From contig OX328113.1 of NCBI GenBank assembly GCA_946811185.2, positions 4,092,001 through 4,156,000 of the forward strand: DNA of 64,000 nucleotides, written 5' to 3'. The notes beneath the pieces are model-generated. The model saw nothing but the letters and a program-made list of their open reading frames with translations. It was not told the origin of the DNA and made no database searches. Below, one piece after another: positions 1-6,620 of the stretch. This DNA comes from Hippopus hippopus. Its lineage: Eukaryota > Mollusca > Bivalvia > Cardiida > Cardiidae. The translations under genes were made by a program, and so were the position numbers. Each line of letters opens with the position of its first letter. Within the stretch, counting starts at the first letter, position 1.

Positions 1-192
1 CTTTGTGATTGGATGATTGTGGGGGTGTGTCTGCGATTTGATTGACTGATTGGGCGCAATTCTGAATTTCTCAGAGCTTTTCTGATTGGATAATTTGTAG
101 ACAAAGCTGAGATTTGATTGGCTGATTGGACGCCATTTTGATTTTCTAAAAGCTCTCGTGATTGGATAATTTTAGAGAGGCCTGAGATTTGA
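1..192 (+). repeat. U0, partial unit (3' end only)
   Basis: This is the last part of a unit cut by the window start. It holds most of the CCAAT-box cluster. It carries the gggggtg allele and the ttgactg allele, which differ from the next three units but match U4-U7. Confidence 0.97.
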
Positions 193-438
193 TTGGCTGA
201 TCGGAAGGGGGATGTTTGTATATTCATGTTAATTTTTCGGGTCATTTCAGCCTATTCTATGGCAAAGAGGGATCAGACCCCTGCACCAAGACCCCTTTTT
301 TCAGAGTTTGAATCCTCAACTTTGCCATTTTATCTATTTTATCTATTTTTATTATTAGTTATTCTTACATCTTATTGTATTTTATTGGCCTATTTCTAAA
401 TTCTTCAAAGAAGAAAATGTTTTTTGGAAAAAGTTTAT
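193..438 (+). other. T-rich segment with short conserved open frame
   Basis: A frame from TTG at 193 to TAA at 397-399 is open in all 39 copies. The first in-frame ATG is at 226, giving 57 residues. The last 25 residues are strongly hydrophobic and would form one membrane segment. The hydrophobic part comes from T-rich DNA at 327-357, where TTTTATCTA is doubled, so composition alone can explain it. The ATG is lost in U29 (GTG) and U38 (ATA). No family is recognised and coding is unlikely. Confidence 0.2.
401..415 (+). repeat. Inverted repeat TTCTTC-AAA-GAAGAA
   Basis: Perfect 6-bp arms with a 3-bp spacer. Present in U1-U12, U19, U26 and U32. In the other units a G to C change (ttcaaacaag) breaks one arm, so it is a useful lineage marker. 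Confidence 0.8.
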
Positions 439-443
439 GCAAC

Positions 444-457
444 AGCAACCGGTTGCT
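444..457 (+). repeat. 14-bp perfect palindrome AGCAACCGGTTGCT
   Basis: Self-complementary over 14 bp. Single changes break it in some units, including cagcaatcgg in U18, caactggtt in U29 and cagtaaccgg in U30, U33, U35 and U37. It is therefore not strictly maintained. Confidence 0.85.
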
Positions 458-504
458 TCTGAATTTTATATTTTTGCGCAGCGGTTAAACATAAAATCCA
501 CTCA

Positions 505-511
505 TGACTCA
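505..511 (+). promoter_or_regulatory. AP-1-like TGACTCA site
   Basis: Exact match to the AP-1/bZIP heptamer, present in every unit on reading. A 7-bp match can occur by chance; function is unproven. Confidence 0.3.
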
Positions 512-524
512 CGCAGTCACCAAA

Positions 525-535
525 ATTGGTCCAAT
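525..535 (+). promoter_or_regulatory. Paired CCAAT boxes, ATTGGTCCAAT
   Basis: An inverted and a direct CCAAT box share a central T, forming a near-palindrome. NF-Y binds such pentamers. It lies about 300 bp downstream of the main CCAAT cluster. Confidence 0.35.
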
Positions 536-594
536 GTTTTCACGACCCTGGTAAGAAAACAGGGAAAAGTTTGGTTTACCTTTCTTTGATTTGT

Positions 595-750
595 GCAACA
601 GGTGTCAGTTGCCCCCGAAAGTGTCTAAGTTGATTTTACGATTTTATGCGCAGCACGTAACAGTCACGTATGGGTGGGATAGTCATCGTAACCAATTCAA
701 TGGCCCTAGTATGAGAAAAAGAAAAACAAAATTCCCTATATCTGACTTAA
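595..750 (+). repeat. Module 2 of the ~156-bp internal repeat
   Basis: GCAAC-N8-GTTGC at 595-612, preceded by tttgatttgt. Then GCGCAGCACGTAACAGTCAC from 648, which resembles module 1 at 476 and module 3 at 808. The next module begins exactly 156 bp later. Confidence 0.6.
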
Positions 751-915
751 GCAACAGGTGTCGTCTGCTATGGAATGTGCCCTAAGTCGAATTTTCATGT
801 TTTTTTCGCGGGCGCGTAACTGGCACATGAGTCGGTAGTCAACGTAACTGGGTTTATCGTCACCGTATGAAGAGATAAAAAAGAATAGAAATTTACTTCC
901 TTTTGTTTGATTTAT
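751..915 (+). repeat. Module 3 of the internal repeat (in copy A)
   Basis: GCAACAGGTGTCG start, then a T run and a CpG-dense element (TCGCGGGCGCGTAAC, 806-820) and CAACGTAACTGG. The G of gcgcgtaac is A in several units, a CpG loss. Confidence 0.6.
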
Positions 916-1059
916 GCAATAGGAAGCAGTTGTTACTGAAAGAGTTTTCAGTCTTTTTTAGCCACTTGTGACACTATTTTCTGGGATTTCTACACTGTAC
1001 ATTGATCATCTTAGCATATTCAAAGTATCAATGTGCAGCATAGCAGAATGCCTGAGTTA
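916..1059 (+). repeat. Module 4 of the internal repeat (in copy A)
   Basis: GCAATAGGAAGCAGTTGT start, preceded by tttgatttat, closely like the lead of module 2. Its 3' part is replaced by the conserved hairpin segment. Confidence 0.55.
995..1038 (+). repeat. Conserved hairpin, copy A
   Basis: Arms CTGTACATTGAT (995-1006) and ATCAATGTGCAG (1027-1038) are separated by 20 bases. Eleven of 12 pairs are Watson-Crick and the twelfth is G-U in RNA of the + strand. Outside it, ATT and CT near 987 could pair with AG and AAT near 1044 beyond an internal loop. I read no change in this 44-bp element in any unit. It could be a structured RNA, a protein-binding dyad or the relic of a terminal inverted repeat. 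Confidence 0.8.
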
Positions 1060-1237
1060 GTAACCAATTCAATGGCCCTAGTAAGAGAAAAAGAAAAAAA
1101 CTTGTTGCCTATATTTGACTTAAGCAACAGGTGTCGTCTGCTATGGAATGTGCCGTAAGTCGATTTTTCATGTTTTCGCGGGCGCATAACTGGCACCTAT
1201 GAGACGGTAGTAAACGTAACTGGGTTTCTTGTCACGG

Positions 1238-1244
1238 TATAAAG
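1238..1244 (+). promoter_or_regulatory. TATA-like TATAAAG, copy B only
   Basis: ggTATAAAGag occurs in B, whereas A has cgtatgaagag at the same place. A forward CCAAT box lies about 175 bp upstream at 1063. Weak evidence for a promoter. Confidence 0.2.
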
Positions 1245-1250
1245 AGATTG

Positions 1251-1261
1251 AAAAAAAAAAA
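1251..1261 (+). repeat. Variable A run
   Basis: Usually 11 A. It is 10 in U9, U11 and U19, 12 in U10, U16 and U28, and 13 in U13. It explains most of the 1,699-1,703 bp length variation. Confidence 0.9.
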
Positions 1262-1287
1262 CATTTAGTTCCCTTTGTTTGATTTAT

Positions 1288-1430
1288 GCAATAGGAAGCA
1301 GTTGCTATTGAGAGTCTTCAGTCTTTTTTAGCCACTTGTGACATTATTTTCTGGGGTTTCTACACTGTACATTGATCATCTTAGCATATACAAAGTATCA
1401 ATGTGCAGTATGGGAGCTGGCCTGAATTAG
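1288..1430 (+). repeat. Module 6 of the internal repeat (in copy B)
   Basis: Counterpart of module 4, starting GCAATAGGAAGCAGTTGC and preceded by ccctttgtttgatttat. The CTTTGTT and ATGCAAT halves of this lead resemble SOX and POU half-sites 6 bp apart. Confidence 0.55.
1365..1408 (+). repeat. Conserved hairpin, copy B
   Basis: The same arms as in copy A, at 1365-1376 and 1397-1408, and a 20-base loop with one base different (a for t at 1390). One more A-T pair extends the stem outward. It is present in full and short units alike. Confidence 0.8.
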
Positions 1431-1482
1431 AAAAGCAAATCGAATCAAAGGATCGAGGGATCAAGGGAAGCCACTCTTGCAA

Positions 1483-1498
1483 GGTGTTTGAAAACACC
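1483..1498 (+). repeat. Inverted repeat GGTGTTT-GA-AAACACC
   Basis: Perfect 7-bp arms. In U26, U30, U34 and U36 the centre is changed to GGTGTTTGGTAACACC, which still keeps 6-bp arms, so the dyad survives the substitutions. Confidence 0.8.
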
Positions 1499-1543
1499 AA
1501 AACAAGGTCTTCTGCCACCCTGTTTTTTTAAATATTCGCCCAT

Positions 1544-1561
1544 TGCCAGTGAAATCTGGCA
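1544..1561 (+). repeat. Inverted repeat TGCCAG-N6-CTGGCA
   Basis: Perfect 6-bp arms with a 6-bp spacer. It lies 20 bp upstream of the NF-I-like dyad. No change was noticed in other units. Confidence 0.7.
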
Positions 1562-1580
1562 TGTGTGGATTGTGCAGGCA

Positions 1581-1594
1581 TGGCAGTTTGCCAA
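1581..1594 (+). promoter_or_regulatory. NF-I-like dyad TGGC-N5-GCCA
   Basis: TGGCAGTTTGCCAA matches the NF-I pattern TTGGC-N5-GCCAA except for the first base. In U34 and U36 it becomes TGGCAGTTTGTCAA, which breaks the second half-site. Confidence 0.35.
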
Positions 1595-1679
1595 GGACTG
1601 CATAACAGCCTTAAAAGAAGACTTAAAATCCACTTTTATGCCGATTTTTGTTCAATGTTTTCTATCGATATTTTCGGGC

Positions 1680-1694
1680 GCCATTTCAAATGGC
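1680..1694 (+). promoter_or_regulatory. Palindrome GCCATTT-C-AAATGGC with YY1-like core
   Basis: Perfect 7-bp arms about one central C. CGCCATTT resembles a YY1 core. It sits immediately before the CCAAT-box cluster. Confidence 0.45.
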
Positions 1695-1734
1695 TCAAAG
1701 CTTTGTGATTGGATGATTGTGGGGGCGTGTCTGC

Positions 1735-1810
1735 GATTTGATTGGCTGATTGGGCGCAATTCTGAATTTCTCAGAGCTTTTCTGATTGGATAATTTGTAG
1801 ACAAAGCTGA
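1735..1810 (+). repeat. 76-bp sub-repeat, copy 1
   Basis: Begins GATTTGATTGGCTGATTGG and contains three GATTGG boxes with 8-bp and 36-bp steps. Copy 2 follows directly with the same box spacing. Confidence 0.75.
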
Positions 1811-1885
1811 GATTTGATTGGCTGATTGGACGCCATTTTGATTTTCTAAAAGCTCTCGTGATTGGATAATTTAAGAGAGGCCTGA
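1811..1885 (+). repeat. 75-bp sub-repeat, copy 2
   Basis: Same order of boxes as copy 1 (1816, 1824, 1860). A third, partial copy begins at 1886 and fades after about 20 bp. Confidence 0.75.
1831..1840 (+). promoter_or_regulatory. YY1-like CGCCATTTTG
   Basis: Matches the CGCCATNTT core of YY1 sites and lies 2 bp after a GATTGG box inside the cluster. Motif match only. Confidence 0.35.
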
Positions 1886-1892
1886 GATTTGA

Positions 1893-3592
1893 TTGGCTGA
1901 TCGGAAGGGGGATGTTTGTATATTCATGTTAATTTTTCGGGTCATTTCAGCCTATTCTATGGCAAAGAGGGATCAGACCCCTGCACCAAGACCCCTTTTT
2001 TCAGAGTTTGAATCCTCAACTTTGCCATTTTATCTATTTTATCTATTTTTATTATTAGTTATTCTTACATCTTATTGTATTTTATTGGCCTATTTCTAAA
2101 TTCTTCAAAGAAGAAAATGTTTTTTGGAAAAAGTTTATGCAACAGCAACCGGTTGCTTCTGAATTTTATATTTTTGCGCAGCGGTTAAACATAAAATCCA
2201 CTCATGACTCACGCAGTCACCAAAATTGGTCCAATGTTTTCACGACCCTGGTAAGAAAACAGGGAAAAGTTTGGTTTACCTTTCTTTGATTTGTGCAACA
2301 GGTGTCAGTTGCCCCCGAAAGTGTCTAAGTTGATTTTACGATTTTATGCGCAGCACGTAACAGTCACGTATGGGTGGGATAGTCATCGTAACCAATTCAA
2401 TGGCCCTAGTATGAGAAAAAGAAAAACAAAATTCCCTATATCTGACTTAAGCAACAGGTGTCGTCTGCTATGGAATGTGCCCTAAGTCGAATTTTCATGT
2501 TTTTTTCGCGGGCGCGTAACTGGCACATGAGTCGGTAGTCAACGTAACTGGGTTTATCGTCACCGTATGAAGAGATAAAAAAGAATAGAAATTTACTTCC
2601 TTTTGTTTGATTTATGCAATAGGAAGCAGTTGTTACTGAAAGAGTTTTCAGTCTTTTTTAGCCACTTGTGACACTATTTTCTGGGATTTCTACACTGTAC
2701 ATTGATCATCTTAGCATATTCAAAGTATCAATGTGCAGCATAGCAGAATGCCTGAGTTAGTAACCAATTCAATGGCCCTAGTAAGAGAAAAAGAAAAAAA
2801 CTTGTTGCCTATATTTGACTTAAGCAACAGGTGTCGTCTGCTATGGAATGTGCCGTAAGTCGATTTTTCATGTTTTCGCGGGCGCATAACTGGCACCTAT
2901 GAGACGGTAGTAAACGTAACTGGGTTTCTTGTCACGGTATAAAGAGATTGAAAAAAAAAAACATTTAGTTCCCTTTGTTTGATTTATGCAATAGGAAGCA
3001 GTTGCTATTGAGAGTCTTCAGTCTTTTTTAGCCACTTGTGACATTATTTTCTGGGGTTTCTACACTGTACATTGATCATCTTAGCATATACAAAGTATCA
3101 ATGTGCAGTATGGGAGCTGGCCTGAATTAGAAAAGCAAATCGAATGAAAGGATCGAGGGATCAAGGGAAGCCACTCTTGCAAGGTGTTTGAAAACACCAA
3201 AACAAGGTCTTCTGCCACCCTGTTTTTTTAAATATTCGCCCATTGCCAGTGAAATCTGGCATGTGTGGATTGTGCAGGCATGGCAGTTTGCCAAGGACTG
3301 CATAACAGCCTTAAAAGAAGACTTAAAATCCACTTTTATGCCGATTTTTGTTCAATGTTTTCTATCGATATTTTCGGGCGCCATTTCAAATGGCTCAAAG
3401 CTTTGTGATTGGATGATTGTGGGGGCGTGTCTGCGATTTGATTGGCTGATTGGGCGCAATTCTGAATTTCTCAGAGCTTTTCTGATTGGATAATTTGTAG
3501 ACAAAGCTGAGATTTGATTGGCTGATTGGACGCCATTTTGATTTTCTAAAAGCTCTCGTGATTGGATAATTTAAGAGAGGCCTGAGATTTGA
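1893..3592 (+). repeat. U2, full unit, 1,700 bp
   Basis: Near-identical to U1 and U3. Its only difference from them that I found is cgaatg in place of cgaatc at 3146. Confidence 0.98.
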
Positions 3593-5292
3593 TTGGCTGA
3601 TCGGAAGGGGGATGTTTGTATATTCATGTTAATTTTTCGGGTCATTTCAGCCTATTCTATGGCAAAGAGGGATCAGACCCCTGCACCAAGACCCCTTTTT
3701 TCAGAGTTTGAATCCTCAACTTTGCCATTTTATCTATTTTATCTATTTTTATTATTAGTTATTCTTACATCTTATTGTATTTTATTGGCCTATTTCTAAA
3801 TTCTTCAAAGAAGAAAATGTTTTTTGGAAAAAGTTTATGCAACAGCAACCGGTTGCTTCTGAATTTTATATTTTTGCGCAGCGGTTAAACATAAAATCCA
3901 CTCATGACTCACGCAGTCACCAAAATTGGTCCAATGTTTTCACGACCCTGGTAAGAAAACAGGGAAAAGTTTGGTTTACCTTTCTTTGATTTGTGCAACA
4001 GGTGTCAGTTGCCCCCGAAAGTGTCTAAGTTGATTTTACGATTTTATGCGCAGCACGTAACAGTCACGTATGGGTGGGATAGTCATCGTAACCAATTCAA
4101 TGGCCCTAGTATGAGAAAAAGAAAAACAAAATTCCCTATATCTGACTTAAGCAACAGGTGTCGTCTGCTATGGAATGTGCCCTAAGTCGAATTTTCATGT
4201 TTTTTTCGCGGGCGCGTAACTGGCACATGAGTCGGTAGTCAACGTAACTGGGTTTATCGTCACCGTATGAAGAGATAAAAAAGAATAGAAATTTACTTCC
4301 TTTTGTTTGATTTATGCAATAGGAAGCAGTTGTTACTGAAAGAGTTTTCAGTCTTTTTTAGCCACTTGTGACACTATTTTCTGGGATTTCTACACTGTAC
4401 ATTGATCATCTTAGCATATTCAAAGTATCAATGTGCAGCATAGCAGAATGCCTGAGTTAGTAACCAATTCAATGGCCCTAGTAAGAGAAAAAGAAAAAAA
4501 CTTGTTGCCTATATTTGACTTAAGCAACAGGTGTCGTCTGCTATGGAATGTGCCGTAAGTCGATTTTTCATGTTTTCGCGGGCGCATAACTGGCACCTAT
4601 GAGACGGTAGTAAACGTAACTGGGTTTCTTGTCACGGTATAAAGAGATTGAAAAAAAAAAACATTTAGTTCCCTTTGTTTGATTTATGCAATAGGAAGCA
4701 GTTGCTATTGAGAGTCTTCAGTCTTTTTTAGCCACTTGTGACATTATTTTCTGGGGTTTCTACACTGTACATTGATCATCTTAGCATATACAAAGTATCA
4801 ATGTGCAGTATGGGAGCTGGCCTGAATTAGAAAAGCAAATCGAATCAAAGGATCGAGGGATCAAGGGAAGCCACTCTTGCAAGGTGTTTGAAAACACCAA
4901 AACAAGGTCTTCTGCCACCCTGTTTTTTTAAATATTCGCCCATTGCCAGTGAAATCTGGCATGTGTGGATTGTGCAGGCATGGCAGTTTGCCAAGGACTG
5001 CATAACAGCCTTAAAAGAAGACTTAAAATCCACTTTTATGCCGATTTTTGTTCAATGTTTTCTATCGATATTTTCGGGCGCCATTTCAAATGGCTCAAAG
5101 CTTTGTGATTGGATGATTGTGGGGGCGTGTCTGCGATTTGATTGGCTGATTGGGCGCAATTCTGAATTTCTCAGAGCTTTTCTGATTGGATAATTTGTAG
5201 ACAAAGCTGAGATTTGATTGGCTGATTGGACGCCATTTTGATTTTCTAAAAGCTCTCGTGATTGGATAATTTAAGAGAGGCCTGAGATTTGA
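3593..5292 (+). repeat. U3, full unit, 1,700 bp
   Basis: No difference from U1 was found on reading, apart from the junction into U4. It carries the rare gggggcg and aatttaagag alleles that are confined to U1-U3, except that gggggcg also recurs in U27. Confidence 0.98.
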
Positions 5293-6620
5293 TTGGCTGA
5301 TCGGAAGGGGGATGTTTGTATATTCATGTTAATTTTTCGGGTCATTTCAGCCTATTCTATGGCAAAGAGGGATCAGACCCCTGCACCAAGACCCCTTTTT
5401 TCAGAGTTTGAATCCTCAACTTTGCCATTTTATCTATTTTATCTATTTTTATTATTAGTTATTCTTACATCTTATTGTATTTTATTGGCCTATTTCTAAA
5501 TTCTTCAAAGAAGAAAATGTTTTTTGGAAAAAGTTTATGCAACAGCAACCGGTTGCTTCTGAATATTATATTTTTGTGCAGCGGTTAAACATAAAATCCA
5601 CTCATGACTCACGCAGTCACCAAAATTGGTCCAATGTTTTCACGACCCTGGTAAGAAAAGAGGGAAAAGTTTGGTTTACCTTTCTTTGATTTGTGCAACA
5701 GGTGTCAGTTGCCCCCGAAAGTGTCTAAGTTGATTTTACGATTTTATGCGCAGCACGTAACAGTCACGTATGGGTGGGATAGTCATCGTAACCAATTCAA
5801 TGGCCCTAGTAAGAGAAAAAGAAAAAAACTTGTTCCCTATATTTGACTTAAGCAACAGGTGTCGTCTGCTATGGAATGTGCCGTAAGTCGATTTTTCATG
5901 TTTTCGCGGGTGCATAACTGGCACCTATGAGACGGTAGTAAACGTAACTGGGTTTCTTGTCACGGTATAAAGAGATTGAAAAAAAAAAACATTTAGTTCC
6001 CTTTGTTTGATTTATGCAATAGGAAGCAGTTGCTATTGAGAGTCTTCAGTCTTTTTTAGCCACTTGTGACATTATTTTCTGGGGTTTCTACACTGTACAT
6101 TGATCATCTTAGCATATACAAAGTATCAATGTGCAGTATGGGAGCTGGCCTGAATTAGAAAAGCAAATCGAATGAAAGGATCGAGGGATCAAGGGAAGCC
6201 ACTCTTGCAAGGTGTTTGAAAACACCAAAACAAGGTCTTCTGCCACCCTGTTTTTTTAAATATTCGCCCATTGCCAGTGAAATCTGGCATGTGTGGATTG
6301 TGCAGGCATGGCAGTTTGCCAAGGACTGCATAACAGCCTTAAAAGAAGACTTAAAATCCACTTTTATGCCGATTTTTGTTCAATGTTTTCTATCGATATT
6401 TTCGGGCGCCATTTCAAATGGCTCAAAGCTTTGTGATTGGATGATTGTGGGGGTGTGTCTGCGATTTGATTGACTGATTGGGCGCAATTCTGAATTTCTC
6501 AGAGCTTTTCTGATTGGATAATTTGTAGACAAAGCTGAGATTTGATTGGCTGATTGGACGCCATTTTGATTTTCTAAAAGCTCTCGTGATTGGATAATTT
6601 TAGAGAGGCCTGAGATTTGA
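5293..6620 (+). repeat. U4, short unit, 1,328 bp
   Basis: One of the two 372-bp internal copies is missing. The module-2 flank of copy A runs directly into copy-B sequence, with the switch between 5788 and 5827. Private variants include gaatattat (near 5562) and tttttgtgcag (near 5575). B carries gcgggtgcat, as in U7. From here the ttgactg allele replaces ttggctg. Confidence 0.98.
5788..5827 (+). other. A/B recombination junction of U4
   Basis: Left flank tagtcatc is specific to copy A. From 5827 the sequence is B-type (gaaaaaaact rather than gaaaaacaaa). The crossover must lie in the shared stretch between. Confidence 0.85.

Larger units (their letters stand above)
439..594 (+). repeat. Module 1 of the ~156-bp internal repeat
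   Basis: Starts with GCAAC-N8-GTTGC (439-456), followed by a T-rich run and GCGCAGCGGTTAAAC at 476. The same plan recurs exactly 156 bp later at 595. Overall similarity to module 2 is low, so this is an old repeat. Confidence 0.6.
688..1059 (+). repeat. 372-bp direct repeat, copy A
   Basis: Begins GTAACCAATTCAATGGCCCT and ends CCTGAGTTA. Copy B begins with the same 20 bases 372 bp downstream. Identity is roughly 80 to 85% in the first two thirds by eye, and 87 of 90 in the last part. It is missing or fused to B in the four short units. Confidence 0.92.
1124..1287 (+). repeat. Module 5 of the internal repeat (in copy B)
   Basis: Counterpart of module 3, starting GCAACAGGTGTCG. It contains gccGTAAGTcg, a good splice-donor look-alike, and TATAAAG at 1238-1244. 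Confidence 0.6.
1060..1430 (+). repeat. 372-bp direct repeat, copy B
   Basis: Homologous to 688-1059, ending CCTGAATTAG. Differences from A include cttgttgcc or cttgttccc, gccgtaag, cacctatgagac and an A run in place of the A-rich aaaaaagaatag. All four short units keep the B 3' part. Confidence 0.92.
1431..1700 (+). other. Unit-specific spacer, no gene seen
   Basis: This part is not related to the internal modules. It holds several palindromes (1483-1498, 1544-1561, 1663-1670, 1680-1694), a T7 run that is T8 in U13 and U28, and an NF-I-like site at 1581. The open frames crossing it begin with TTG, not ATG. No RNA gene is recognised. Confidence 0.6.
193..1892 (+). repeat. U1, full unit, 1,700 bp (reference unit)
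   Basis: This unit is used here as the reference for internal structure. Alleles: ttcaaagaag, aaatccact, aaaacaggg, ctagtatgag, cttgttgcc, cgaatcaaag, gggggcg, ttggctg, aatttaagag. It differs from U2 at only one position that I found (C at 1446, G at 3146). The 11-base A run is at 1251-1261. Confidence 0.98.
1701..1910 (-). promoter_or_regulatory. Cluster of eight inverted CCAAT boxes on a 75-76 bp repeat
   Basis: GATTGG (the CCAAT box read on the - strand) starts at 1707, 1740, 1748, 1784, 1816, 1824, 1860 and 1891. A decayed ninth copy, GATCGG, is at 1899. The block GATTTGATTGGCTGAT recurs at 1735, 1811 and 1886, so an ancestral 75-76 bp segment is present about 2.5 to 3 times. NF-Y binds CCAAT boxes, and regular multiple boxes are typical of eukaryotic promoters. 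A YY1-like CGCCATTTTG is at 1831. U31, U33, U35 and U37 lose one box through ctgtttgg. Orientation of any promoter is uncertain. Confidence 0.6.

Noticed and set aside
253..325. Possible tRNA gene or tRNA-derived SINE: A-box-like TGGCAAAGAGG (260-270) and B-box-like GTTTGAATCC (306-315) at tRNA-like spacing.
   Set aside because: D and T stems do not pair, the B box lacks the key C, and a T6 run (296-301) between the boxes would stop Pol III.
949..1038. Precursor of a miR-430/427-type microRNA, since some vertebrates have large arrays of these.
   Set aside because: The AAGTGC seed and its complement GCACTT were not found in the unit; the stem is only 12 bp.
1488..1793. Plus-strand frame of 101 codons (85 or 109 in some units).
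   Set aside because: It starts with TTG, crosses palindromes and CCAAT boxes, and is cut or extended freely by single variants (ttgactg stop; gatattttg read-through).
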